A DNA stretch of 35,677 bases from a virus, in IMG/VR virus record IMGVR_UViG_3300042505_000849, positions 1 to 35,677 of that record; one strand, written 5' to 3'. The notes below the pieces were generated by a model, which did no database searches, was not told where the DNA came from, and worked only from the letters and a program-made list of their open reading frames with translations. This document shows positions 9,033 to 17,742 of this stretch, piece after piece. Numbering within the stretch: the first letter of the stretch is position 1; every line of letters begins with the position of its first letter. The position numbers were made by a program, and so were the translations under genes.

Positions 9033-9635
9033 ATGAATAACGAAAACGATGAAATGGACTTGTTGCAACAAGAGTTATCTAATATCTTGAAACAACTTCA
9101 AAATGAAATGGATGGTAATCCTGAACTTGAAATTGAAGAAATTCATGGGGTTAATTTAAAAGAACTGGAAAAAGCGTTTGGTGATAGAGAACCAAAATTG
9201 GATTTAAGATTTGTTAAGTGTCATCCCGATGCCGTATCACCAAAATATAATTACCCCACAGACTCAGGGTTTGATTTACACTCAACAGAAAGTATTGGTA
9301 TTCCACCACTGTCAAGAATGTTGGTTGGAACAGGGTTAAAATTTAATATTAAAGACGGTTATGAAATTCAAGTTAGACCAAAAAGTGGTTTAGCGCTAAA
9401 ACAAGGATTAACCGTTTTAAACACACCTGGAACCGTTGACTCAGGATATGATGGTGAAGTTAAAGTTATTCTATATAATTCAACACATGATACCGTTTAC
9501 ATAGAAAAGGGACAAAAAATAGCTCAAGCTTGTGTTTGTCCTGTGGCAAATGGTAGATGGGTAAACCCAATTGAAGTTTCTGAAATTTCAGGTAAAGACA
9601 GAGGGGATAAAGGATTTGGTAGCACAGGAATATAA
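9033..9635 (+). CDS. dut: dUTP diphosphatase with an acidic N-terminal extension
   Basis: A 200-residue protein with all five trimeric dUTPase motifs: TDSGFDL (residues 76-82), RPKSGLA, GTVDSGYDGEVKV, GQKIAQ and the C-terminal RGDKGFGSTG. It hydrolyses dUTP to dUMP and pyrophosphate, keeping uracil out of phage DNA and feeding dTMP synthesis. The core begins near residue 57. Before it is an unusual acidic, helical extension (MNNENDEMDLLQQELSNILK onward) that typical dUTPases lack and that could mediate protein contacts. It lies directly after the exonuclease gene. Confidence 0.93.
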   Translation: MNNENDEMDLLQQELSNILKQLQNEMDGNPELEIEEIHGVNLKELEKAFGDREPKLDLRFVKCHPDAVSPKYNYPTDSGFDLHSTESIGIPPLSRMLVGTGLKFNIKDGYEIQVRPKSGLALKQGLTVLNTPGTVDSGYDGEVKVILYNSTHDTVYIEKGQKIAQACVCPVANGRWVNPIEVSEISGKDRGDKGFGSTGI

Positions 9636-9637
9636 GT

Positions 9638-11158
9638 ATGATTACTATAATATACTCAACCCATAAAGATTCTAAGTACAATTCAGAATTTAAAAAACAT
9701 TTAGAAACTACTGTTGGTTTAAAAAATACACAAATTTTAGAGTACCAAAATAATAATGAATTTTCATTATCCCAAGTTTATAACCGAGGTATTGGTGAAT
9801 CAATATATGATATTGTAGTATGTTTACATAATGATGTAAAACTAGAACAAGGTTGGGGTAAAAAATTAATAAAAGACTTTGAAGATAATCCTGATTATGG
9901 AATTATTGGCAAAGCAGGTTCTTGTTATTTTCCTGAATCAGGTGTCTATTGGGAAAGAATGGGTCAAACTATGGTTGGACAGGTTTATCATCACCCTGAA
10001 GGACAAAACAAATGGATTAATAAATATTCACCAAAATTACCATTTTTAATACCTGTGGTAACACTTGATGGTTTATTTATATCGTTTAATAAAACAAAAA
10101 TTAAACACACCTTTGATGAAACAATTGGTAAATATCACTTTTATGACCATCCATTTTCATTGTCAAATTATTTAGATGGTGTTAAATTAGGAGTTACCAC
10201 ATCATTTGAAATTACTCATAAATCAATTGGTCAACCAAATGAAGAATTTTACAAATCTAAAGAAGTTTTTTTGGAAAAATACAAAACTTTTTTACCATTA
10301 GAGATTAAACCAAGTACAGTCTATATTCCCGAAGTAAAAGAAAAGAGTATAAAAATTTCTACTAAAACAGCAGTTATTATACCAACAAAAAGTAAATTAA
10401 ATTTATTGTTTGATTGTGTTAATTCGATAATTGAACATTCAGACAAAGAACAATATGAATTATTTATTGCCGATACAGGTTCTTCGTTAGATGAAATTAA
10501 TCAAATTAAAGATTTTATTTCAGAAAGAACTAATGTATCAACCATTCATTTAATAGAATACGATTATTATAACTTTGCAAAAATTAATAATGATGTTGTT
10601 AAAAATCATATATCAAATGATTTTGAATACATACTTTTTTGTAATAATGATATCAAATTTTTAAACAACATTATTTATGGTTTAATGAAAATACACAAAC
10701 AAAATCATAATGTTGGGACCGCTGGTTGTAGATTACATTTTGAAGATAATTTAGTACAACATGATGGTATTATTTCTTGGATTGCAAAACCTAATGATTT
10801 TAAATTATCTCATGCTGGATTTAAAAGTCATTATAATTACAGTACAAATATTAAAAAAGTATTAGGTAATACCGCAGGTTTAACGATGATTAAAAAATCA
10901 TTGTTTGAAAAATTGGGATATTTTAATGAAGAATATAAAGTTTGTTTTGAAGATGTGGAAATGAATTTTAAATGTTTATTAAATGGTTTTACCAATTATT
11001 TTGACGGAAGATATGTTGCGTATCATTATGAAAGTCAAACAAGAAAAAATGATGATGAAACTGATAAAAATATTAGTCACGATTTACACCAAGTTTTATT
11101 ACCATTTGTTAATGAAAATAAAACAAAACTGAGAAATTTTATTCCTCACGAACAATAA
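9638..11158 (+). CDS. Two-domain glycosyltransferase (tandem GT2-like)
   Basis: A 506-residue protein made of two GT-A units. Domain 1 (about 1-225) resembles the Glyco_tranf_2_5 type: MITIIYSTHKDSKYN, then VVCLHNDVKLEQGW with HND at 64-66 in the DXD position, and VTLDGLFISF. Domain 2 (about 240-505) is a more typical GT2: TAVIIPTKSKLNLLFDCVNS, FCNNDIKF (Asp338) and LFEKLGYFNEEYKVCFEDVE, the acceptor-side ED motif. Two active sites in one chain suggest alternate addition of two sugars, as in polymerising enzymes, but that is inference. It begins 2 bp after dut. Confidence 0.8.
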   Translation: MITIIYSTHKDSKYNSEFKKHLETTVGLKNTQILEYQNNNEFSLSQVYNRGIGESIYDIVVCLHNDVKLEQGWGKKLIKDFEDNPDYGIIGKAGSCYFPESGVYWERMGQTMVGQVYHHPEGQNKWINKYSPKLPFLIPVVTLDGLFISFNKTKIKHTFDETIGKYHFYDHPFSLSNYLDGVKLGVTTSFEITHKSIGQPNEEFYKSKEVFLEKYKTFLPLEIKPSTVYIPEVKEKSIKISTKTAVIIPTKSKLNLLFDCVNSIIEHSDKEQYELFIADTGSSLDEINQIKDFISERTNVSTIHLIEYDYYNFAKINNDVVKNHISNDFEYILFCNNDIKFLNNIIYGLMKIHKQNHNVGTAGCRLHFEDNLVQHDGIISWIAKPNDFKLSHAGFKSHYNYSTNIKKVLGNTAGLTMIKKSLFEKLGYFNEEYKVCFEDVEMNFKCLLNGFTNYFDGRYVAYHYESQTRKNDDETDKNISHDLHQVLLPFVNENKTKLRNFIPHEQ

Positions 11159-11169
11159 TATATTTTAAA

Positions 11170-11724
11170 ATGGAAAAAAAAATAACTTTTGTAATACCAT
11201 CAATAAATAGACCATCAATAATTAACTGCGTTAATTCATTATTACATCAAACAAACCCAAATTGGGAATGTATCATTATTTACGATGGTGTTGATGGTTT
11301 TAAATTTGATGATGACCGAATAAAAATTGTAGTAACAGAAAAGTTAGGTGGTAGTAGTTCAGTTCACGGTATTTCGGGACTTGTTAGAAATGTTGGTTTA
11401 AATATGGTTAATACCGATTGGATTGGTTTTTTAGATGATGATGACACATTAGATTCTAATTATGTCCATACGTTATTTACAAAATATAATGATTACGATT
11501 TTGTTATATGGAAAATGAAATATACCAATGGTCTTATATTACCAAGAGGTAACTCCATACAATTTGGTGATGTAGGAATATCTTACTGTTATAAAAATAA
11601 ATTTGAAAATCTTAGATTTGATAAAAATAGAGACGGTGAAGATTTTGATTTTTTAATTAAATTAAAGTCATTAACAAATAATTTTATTATTGCACCTGAA
11701 GTATACTACAATATTAGACACTAA
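11170..11724 (+). CDS. Short GT2-family glycosyltransferase
   Basis: A 184-residue GT-A protein. It starts ITFVIPSINRPSIINCVNSL, the typical first beta-alpha unit of GT2 enzymes, followed by ECIIIYDGVDG and GLVRNVGLN, and the metal- and nucleotide-binding WIGFLDDDDTL with Asp89-Asp92. At 184 residues it holds little more than the minimal catalytic fold. A C-terminal DGEDFDFLIKL segment supplies the acidic acceptor-side motif, so it may still be active. It sits between other transferase genes on the same strand with short A/T-rich gaps. Donor and acceptor unknown. Confidence 0.78.
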   Translation: MEKKITFVIPSINRPSIINCVNSLLHQTNPNWECIIIYDGVDGFKFDDDRIKIVVTEKLGGSSSVHGISGLVRNVGLNMVNTDWIGFLDDDDTLDSNYVHTLFTKYNDYDFVIWKMKYTNGLILPRGNSIQFGDVGISYCYKNKFENLRFDKNRDGEDFDFLIKLKSLTNNFIIAPEVYYNIRH

Positions 11725-11750
11725 TTATATATATATTATTTTTTATTAAA

Positions 11751-12416
11751 ATGAGATTGTTAATAAAATTTCCAACAAGAAATCGCAAAAGTAAATTTTT
11801 TAATGTTTTAGAACAATACCAAACATTATGTGAAGACATTGAAAATACATTTTTTTTAATAACTTTAGATAATGATGATGAAGAAATGAATTCACCTGAA
11901 GTTGTTAATATTTTTAGTACATTTAAAAATATAAAATATGTCTACGGAGATAGTACTTCTAAAATTCATGCAATAAATAGAGACCTTGAAACTGAAAATG
12001 AATGGGACATTGTTTTATTAGCGTCAGATGATATGACACCAAAAGTTAAAGGGTATGACAATATTATCCGTAACAAAATGAAAGAACATTATCCAGATAC
12101 TGATGGGATTTTATGGTTTAACGATGGACACCAAGGAACAACATTAAACACTTTAAGTATATTAGGTAAAAAATACTATGAAAGATTTAATTACATTTAT
12201 TACCCTGAATATAAATCAATGTGGTCCGATAATGAATTTATGTTAGTTGGAAATATCTTAGAAAAACAAACGTATTTTGATGAAGTTATTATTGAACATG
12301 AACATCCTGATTGGGGATTTGGGGGTAAAGATTCGATTCATATAAAGAATGTAGAAAATGAAACTCACGATAAAAATTTATTTTTAAACAGACAATCTAA
12401 TAAATTTTATTTATGA
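11751..12416 (+). CDS. GT-A-like glycosyltransferase (divergent)
   Basis: A 221-residue protein with a GT2-like layout: MRLLIKFPTRNRKSKFFNVL at the start, FLITLDNDDEE near residue 45, then DIVLLASDDMTPKVKGYD, where the SDDM acidic pair takes the DXD position. WSDNEFMLVGN and HEHPDWGFGGKDS follow. The fold is likely; the exact family is not clear. It belongs to the coupled series: its stop overlaps the next start as ATGA at 12413. Probable cytoplasmic sugar transferase of unknown specificity. Confidence 0.65.
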   Translation: MRLLIKFPTRNRKSKFFNVLEQYQTLCEDIENTFFLITLDNDDEEMNSPEVVNIFSTFKNIKYVYGDSTSKIHAINRDLETENEWDIVLLASDDMTPKVKGYDNIIRNKMKEHYPDTDGILWFNDGHQGTTLNTLSILGKKYYERFNYIYYPEYKSMWSDNEFMLVGNILEKQTYFDEVIIEHEHPDWGFGGKDSIHIKNVENETHDKNLFLNRQSNKFYL

Positions 12417-13282
12417 AAAACATTTGTACAGTATCCGACAATAATTATTTAATTAAAGGTTTAACTTTATATGAATCTTTAAAGGAATCTTCTAAAGATT
12501 TTATCCTTCATTATCTGTGTATTGATGATACATCATTTAATAAGTTAATTCAATTTGAATCTGAAACTTTAAAAGTTTGGAATATAAATAAATTATTAAA
12601 TGATGATAGTAATTTATTAAACCTTAAAAACACAAACTATCAATATTTTTGTTGGTCATTAGCATCGTATTTTTCAAATTTTTTAATGAAAAAAAATAAT
12701 GAATCAATATTATATATTGATTCCGACATTTTACTTTATGATGATGTTGAGGTAATTTTAAATGCCATTGATAATAAAGATATTGGTATTTTTAGACATA
12801 GACAATTTAATTTATCAATTGACACCCCTGAAGGTCATTATAATGTTGGTATTGTTTATTTTAAGAATAGTGATATTGGTAAACAAGTATTGAACTGGTG
12901 GGCAGATGCGGTTTTATTTAAAAAATACCCTATTTTATCAACTTGTGGAGACCAAAAATATTTAGACGAGTTTCCAAGAATGTGTGAAAATATTTTTATT
13001 GATGGAGAATTAGCACATGGGGCACCATGGCAATGGCAACTTTATAATTTTGATAATTACAAAAACGATGGAACAATAATTTGGGAAGGTAAAAAACAAA
13101 AATTAATTTTTAGTCATTTTTCACAATTTAATTATAATTTAGAAAATGATACTTATCTACCATCATCACAACACCATATATACACGCCATTAACCATGTA
13201 TACTAACAATGAGGGATTAAAAATAATTTATGATGATTATTTTGATAAAATAAAAAAAACTAATTTTAAATATAACAAATGA
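12413..13282 (+). CDS. Glycosyltransferase, GT8-like
   Basis: A 289-residue protein. The N-terminus ICTVSDNNYLIKGLTLYESL matches the opening of GT8-type retaining transferases. The DXD motif is ILYIDSDILLY (Asp103-Ser104-Asp105), and HYNVGIVYFKNS and CGDQKYLDEF correspond to later GT8 signatures. GT8 enzymes move glucose, galactose or related sugars from UDP donors; the specificity here cannot be read. Translation is coupled on both sides by ATGA overlaps. It is similar in size and motif placement to the protein at 14644-15450, possibly an old duplication. Confidence 0.75.
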   Translation: MKNICTVSDNNYLIKGLTLYESLKESSKDFILHYLCIDDTSFNKLIQFESETLKVWNINKLLNDDSNLLNLKNTNYQYFCWSLASYFSNFLMKKNNESILYIDSDILLYDDVEVILNAIDNKDIGIFRHRQFNLSIDTPEGHYNVGIVYFKNSDIGKQVLNWWADAVLFKKYPILSTCGDQKYLDEFPRMCENIFIDGELAHGAPWQWQLYNFDNYKNDGTIIWEGKKQKLIFSHFSQFNYNLENDTYLPSSQHHIYTPLTMYTNNEGLKIIYDDYFDKIKKTNFKYNK

Positions 13283-14175
13283 AAATAGCATTTGGAATGA
13301 TTGTTTTTGAGGGTGATTATGTTCTAAAAGAATGTTTGGAACAGGTGTACCCTTTTGCATCACAAATTCTTATCGCTGAAGGTCCCGTTTCTTATTGGCA
13401 AAGACAAGGAAGAACAACATCAACAGATAATACCAATAAAATTATTAGTGAATTTCCTGACCCAGAAAACAAAATTAAAGTTGTTCATGGTGAATTTAAT
13501 GAAAAAGATGACCAATGTCGTGCGTATATGCAAAATATAAATGACGACATTAATTATATATGGAATTTAGATTCTGATGAAGTTTATAAGACTGAAGATT
13601 TAAAAAAAATAATTAACTTCTTAAAAAAAGAACAACCAACAAGTGTTGGAATTAGAAGTTGTTCTTTTTATGGCGGGTTTGACCATTATTTAACAGGTTT
13701 TGAGTTAAATAAAGATAATTTTTTACGTATTTTTAAATATGTTAAAGGGTCTACTTGGTTTACTCATAGACCGCCTACAATACAATATCCATCAAATAGT
13801 AATATTGTAAAAAAACATATTGACAGTGAAACTCTTTTTAATGAAACAGGTGTTCAAATGTATCATTATTCTTATGTGTTTCCAACACAAGTTTCAACAA
13901 AAATTGGATATTATAAAGACAGTGTTAGTAAACAAAATTGTATTGATAATTATTTTAATGATATTTATTTACCATGGGTCTTAGGTGATGAAACCCAAAA
14001 ATTAAAAATAGAATCAAATTATATAGGTGTACATGAATTTAAACCACATGTTAGGGGTGAATGTTATACTAAAAAATTTGAAGGTACTCACCCTGAATCA
14101 ATAATTAATTCATATGAATTATTAAACCAAAGATTTAAAAAAGAATTACAAAACTATGTGGATGACCCCAAATGA
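13279..14175 (+). CDS. Glycosyltransferase, GT2-like
   Basis: A 298-residue protein. It begins KIAFGMIVFEGDYVLKECLE, then ILIAEGPVSYW, and has the catalytic-type motif WNLDSDEVYK (Asp98-Ser99-Asp100-Glu101). TSTDNTNKIISEF resembles the region that contacts the nucleotide in GT2 enzymes of the 'glycosyl transferase family 2 / SPBc2-like' sort. The 3' end overlaps the following methyltransferase-like gene by 20 bp in another frame, an unusually deep overlap for this island. Donor and acceptor unknown. Confidence 0.7.
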   Translation: MKIAFGMIVFEGDYVLKECLEQVYPFASQILIAEGPVSYWQRQGRTTSTDNTNKIISEFPDPENKIKVVHGEFNEKDDQCRAYMQNINDDINYIWNLDSDEVYKTEDLKKIINFLKKEQPTSVGIRSCSFYGGFDHYLTGFELNKDNFLRIFKYVKGSTWFTHRPPTIQYPSNSNIVKKHIDSETLFNETGVQMYHYSYVFPTQVSTKIGYYKDSVSKQNCIDNYFNDIYLPWVLGDETQKLKIESNYIGVHEFKPHVRGECYTKKFEGTHPESIINSYELLNQRFKKELQNYVDDPK

Positions 14176-14647
14176 ACAAAATTTTTTTAAACAAAATTTA
14201 AATCCAAATCAAAGAGTTTTAGAATGGGGATGTGGCTCATCAACAATTGACCTGTCAAATATTGTTAATGAAGTCCATAGTATTGAACACAACGAAGATT
14301 GGTATAACAAAATTAAACAGGAATTACTAAATAATCCAAATGTATTTTTACACCTTTGTCAACCAAATGAAACATATGTTGAAGGTGGTCATTGTGGAAC
14401 GTATGAGCAATTTAAAACATATATTACAAAACCTATTAAATTAGGTAAATTTAATTTGATTTTTATTGATGGTAGGGCAAGAATTGAATGTGCTAAAATA
14501 TGTAAAGATATTTCACATGAAGATACTTTAATTTTTATTCATGATTATAAAGGTAGATACCATAGTGAAAATTATAAAGAAGTTGAAAACTATTTAACCT
14601 TTATTTCTGAAGTGGAAAACTTAGCTTTATTTAAAATAAAAAAATGA
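14156..14647 (+). CDS. Class I SAM-dependent methyltransferase-like protein
   Basis: A 163-residue protein. Motif I is VLEWGCGSSTIDLS, the glycine-rich SAM-binding loop, followed by VHSIEHNEDWYNKI with the acidic ribose-contacting position, and LIFIDGRARIECAKIC as the motif IV/V region. It would bind S-adenosylmethionine; as part of the sugar island it may methylate a glycan, but the acceptor is unknown. The start could also be the second ATG at 14162; the first is listed because it gives the longer frame, at the cost of a 20-bp overlap. The next gene begins at an ATGA overlap. Confidence 0.65.
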   Translation: MWMTPNEQNFFKQNLNPNQRVLEWGCGSSTIDLSNIVNEVHSIEHNEDWYNKIKQELLNNPNVFLHLCQPNETYVEGGHCGTYEQFKTYITKPIKLGKFNLIFIDGRARIECAKICKDISHEDTLIFIHDYKGRYHSENYKEVENYLTFISEVENLALFKIKK

Positions 14648-15450
14648 AAAATATACCAGTAATTTTTATTCACCAAGGCTATCAACCCTATCTAAATTTT
14701 ACTGTACAACAAGCCAGTAAAAAAAATAAAGTGTTTTTTATTGGAACGCAAGAACCACCAAAAAATGATAATGTGTCGTTTTTTAATTTACAAAATTATA
14801 ATAAATACACAAATCAGTTTTCTGAAATTTATGAAAATTTAAGCACCAATAATTACGATTATGAATTATTTTGTTTTTTAAGATGGTTTGTATTAAAAGA
14901 ATTCATGGAAGAACAAAATTTAGATACCGTCTTTTATGTAGATTCTGACGTTATGTTATATGTTGATATTAGTGAAGAATATAAAAAATATGAACAATAT
15001 GATTTAACATTACTTCATAGGACAGCTGCGATTTCTTCATATTTTACTAAAGTTGGCTTAGACAATTTTACTAATTTTCTAATGAAAACTTTTAATAATA
15101 AACAATCATACGAATATCAAAAAATTGCATCACATTACCATGTAAGACAAAAATTTGGACTTCCTGGTGGTGTTTGTGACATGACTTATTTTGATTTTTT
15201 TCATTATATGGATGATGGTGGTGGTGGACCTGGTAAAGTCGGTGAAATGATGTTAATCATTAACGATTCTACTTATGACCACAACATAAATGTCCCTGAC
15301 CAATATTTTGATTTTAATGGGATTAAAAATATTAAAATTAAAGATGGATTTCCATATGTATATAACCATAAATTAAAAAAAGATATTAGATTTAATTCAC
15401 TTCATTTTCAAGGAGATTCAAAATATCACATATCAAGTTTTATAATCTAA
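14644..15450 (+). CDS. GT-A glycosyltransferase with DSD motif
   Basis: A 268-residue protein. The N-terminal IPVIFIHQGYQPYLNFTVQQ and the motif TVFYVDSDVMLY (Asp100-Ser101-Asp102) are typical of GT8-like or related retaining transferases, which bind a metal and a nucleotide sugar. A Gly run (MDDGGGGPGKVGEM) near residue 195 probably forms a loop by the acceptor site. It is coupled by ATGA to the upstream methyltransferase-like gene and shares one base (taatg) with the next gene. Comparable in layout to the protein at 12413-13282. Confidence 0.68.
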   Translation: MKNIPVIFIHQGYQPYLNFTVQQASKKNKVFFIGTQEPPKNDNVSFFNLQNYNKYTNQFSEIYENLSTNNYDYELFCFLRWFVLKEFMEEQNLDTVFYVDSDVMLYVDISEEYKKYEQYDLTLLHRTAAISSYFTKVGLDNFTNFLMKTFNNKQSYEYQKIASHYHVRQKFGLPGGVCDMTYFDFFHYMDDGGGGPGKVGEMMLIINDSTYDHNINVPDQYFDFNGIKNIKIKDGFPYVYNHKLKKDIRFNSLHFQGDSKYHISSFII

Positions 15451-16052
15451 TGAGCAAATTTATTGATAGTTGGAAAAACAAAAAAGTTTTTGAAAAACAA
15501 CTTGAATTGAATAAGTTTGAATTTAATAACTTATATCCACAACATTGGTTTGATTTTTTAAACACAATTAAATCTTTAAATATTTCTAATATATTAGATG
15601 TTGGATGTGGTTCGGGAGTTTATTATAAGTTATGTCAAAAAGAAATTCCAAACATTAATTATTTTGGTGTTGATTACTCAATAGACGCAATTGAAATTGC
15701 GAAACGTGAATATTCTGAAACAAATTTTGATGTTAAATCAATAAATGATTTAACTGAAGATTATTTAAATCAATTTGATTTAATTCATTTAGGTGCGGTG
15801 TTAGATGTATTACCAAATGGGGATGAGGTACTTGAACAAATATTTAACTTAAAACCAAAAAAACTTTTTATAGGTAGAATAAAATTTACAGATACCCCGT
15901 CCAATTATGTTGAATATAAAGCATACGATGAAATCATGACGTATGAATATAGACATAATTTGTTAAATTTTACTAATTTATCAAAAAAATATAATTACAC
16001 TATAAAATTTAAATCAAATAACGTATTATTAACTTATGAACCAAACAAATAA
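15450..16052 (+). CDS. SAM-dependent methyltransferase
   Basis: A 200-residue class I methyltransferase. Motif I is ILDVGCGSGVYYKL, then INYFGVDYSIDAIEIAKREY with the acidic residue that binds the SAM ribose, and FDLIHLGAVLDVLPNGDEVL in the motif IV position. The motif set is clearer than in the two neighbouring methyltransferase-like proteins. It probably methylates a small molecule or sugar rather than DNA, as no target-recognition domain is present. It overlaps the next gene by 17 bp in a different frame. Confidence 0.8.
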   Translation: MSKFIDSWKNKKVFEKQLELNKFEFNNLYPQHWFDFLNTIKSLNISNILDVGCGSGVYYKLCQKEIPNINYFGVDYSIDAIEIAKREYSETNFDVKSINDLTEDYLNQFDLIHLGAVLDVLPNGDEVLEQIFNLKPKKLFIGRIKFTDTPSNYVEYKAYDEIMTYEYRHNLLNFTNLSKKYNYTIKFKSNNVLLTYEPNK

Positions 16053-16779
16053 TTTAACAAGAGAAAAAATGTTGGAGCTTATTGATGAGTTTCATCAATT
16101 ATATCAAACAAGACCAATTAAAGATAATAACGGTGGGATGAAGTCGGGACACATGTTTCCGTCTTGGTTTGTTATAAAAATATTACAACCAAAGTACATC
16201 ATTGAGAGTGGAGTATGGAAAGGTCTTGGAACTTGGTTTTTTGAAAAAGCAAGCCCTAATAGTAAAATTATCTCCATTGACCCAAATCCTAACTTTAGAG
16301 TTTACACAAGTGAAAAAGTAGAATATAGAACAACAGATTTTACATTAAATTCTTGGAATGACATTGATATTGAAGATACTTTAGTTTTTTTAGATGACCA
16401 TCAAAATAGTTTAGAAAGGATAAAATTTGCAAAACAGGTAGGTTTTAAACATATTATGGTTGAGGATAACTATCCTTATAATCAAGGAGATTGTTATACC
16501 CCAAAAAAAATATTGTCACAAAAAAACTATGTAATTGATTTGGCGGGTAATAGAACTTGGTATGATGCAAAATCTGAAGACTATGAATATTTTACTAAAA
16601 CTGTGACAAAATACATAGAATTTCCACCATTATTTAAAGATGATAAAACTAGATGGGGTGATGAGTGGATAAATGAAAATTACGAAACTCCAGAACAATT
16701 ATTGTCGGATACTGAAAAATATAAAGATTTTTTTGATGAACTAAAAGATTATACATGGATTTGTTACTTAGAATTATAA
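16036..16779 (+). CDS. Methyltransferase-like protein (CmcI/cephalosporin hydroxylase-like fold)
   Basis: A 247-residue protein. The core YIIESGVWKGLGTWFFEKA, then KIISIDPNPNFRVY, DTLVFLDDHQN and IMVEDNYPYNQGDCYTP follow the order of a Rossmann methyltransferase of the type annotated as cephalosporin hydroxylase or 'class I SAM methyltransferase' in glycan clusters. The first motif (ESGVWKG) replaces the usual E/DxGxGxG, so SAM binding is less certain. In glycan loci such proteins often modify sugars. A 27-bp gap separates it from the next gene. Confidence 0.55.
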   Translation: MNQTNNLTREKMLELIDEFHQLYQTRPIKDNNGGMKSGHMFPSWFVIKILQPKYIIESGVWKGLGTWFFEKASPNSKIISIDPNPNFRVYTSEKVEYRTTDFTLNSWNDIDIEDTLVFLDDHQNSLERIKFAKQVGFKHIMVEDNYPYNQGDCYTPKKILSQKNYVIDLAGNRTWYDAKSEDYEYFTKTVTKYIEFPPLFKDDKTRWGDEWINENYETPEQLLSDTEKYKDFFDELKDYTWICYLEL

Positions 16780-16806
16780 TTAAACACGCAATTTAAAATA
16801 ATAGAA

Positions 16807-17742
16807 ATGATAAATATAAGTTTAGAAAATAATTTAGAATTATATCAAGATTACGAAAAATCATTATCTTTTTTATCTAATATTGATGATAGTTCATATA
16901 ACTATCCTAATAATATTACATATTTTCACGTTTATTCGGAAATTAAAAACGAAAAGGAACTTTTATGTATTGAGTCGTATTTGGCAACTCAAGATTTAGA
17001 AAAAACTAAGTTAATATTATGGTCAGATTATGATATCTCAGACAATGAGTTAATTAAACCATACAAAGATTTAATAGATATGAGAGTCTATAATTTTAAA
17101 ACCGAATCCATAGGTACATTACTTGAAAATAATGAGTACTTAAATGGTGCTAACGATACAAAACATTATATGAAAAGTGGTATTTTAAGATTCCTTGTAA
17201 CTTACAAATATGGTGGAGTATGGGTTGATATGGACATGGTATTACTAAGAAACTTTAAACCAATTTTAGACCAAGAATGGGCATATATGTGGGGGGCTGA
17301 AACGGACTTCAATAATTTTGGACCATGTGCGGCAATTATGAATATTCACAAAGAAAGCTCTCACGGTAAAATGTGTCTTGAAGAAATTTTAAATACAAGA
17401 ATGGTTCCTGATAGTACTGTTTTAGACCACGTTTTATTAGCAAAAGTTTACACTAAAAATAAATTCACAGTATTTCCCTCAGCTTTTTTTAATACTGAGT
17501 GGCAAATGAATGTAAAATGGTTAAATGGTGTTAAACAATATGACCCAAATGGATTGGGTACAAAAACTGAAAAGGGTTGGTTTGTAAAAAATGAATATAG
17601 TGATTCATTATTTGAAAACGCATTTTCTTGGCATTGGCACAATTCAACATATAAAAATCATACAATAGGTGAAGGCAGTAAATTTTATCAATTACAAAAT
17701 AAAATAAAATCATTATTAAATGATAAAAAAATTATTTTATGA
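16807..17742 (+). CDS. Glycosyltransferase, GT32-like (sugar-binding DXD region)
   Basis: A 311-residue protein. The diagnostic stretch is SGILRFLVTYKYGGVWVDMD, where a helix of 'R-x4-YxxGG' leads into the metal-binding Asp141-Met142-Asp143. This is the Gly_transf_sug (GT32) signature shared with capsule and mannan transferases. Downstream, AIMNIHKESSHG and VLDHVLLAKVY match the rest of the domain, and SWHWHNSTY near the C-terminus supplies the usual late His/Trp motif. It would use a nucleotide sugar, possibly GDP- or UDP-linked. Coupled to the Gmd-like gene through an ATGA overlap. Confidence 0.82.
   Translation: MINISLENNLELYQDYEKSLSFLSNIDDSSYNYPNNITYFHVYSEIKNEKELLCIESYLATQDLEKTKLILWSDYDISDNELIKPYKDLIDMRVYNFKTESIGTLLENNEYLNGANDTKHYMKSGILRFLVTYKYGGVWVDMDMVLLRNFKPILDQEWAYMWGAETDFNNFGPCAAIMNIHKESSHGKMCLEEILNTRMVPDSTVLDHVLLAKVYTKNKFTVFPSAFFNTEWQMNVKWLNGVKQYDPNGLGTKTEKGWFVKNEYSDSLFENAFSWHWHNSTYKNHTIGEGSKFYQLQNKIKSLLNDKKIIL

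Noticed and set aside
13355-13540. Small frame inside the GT2-like gene
   Set aside because: Fully contained in the clear glycosyltransferase frame, Lys/Gln-rich shadow without domain or coupling.
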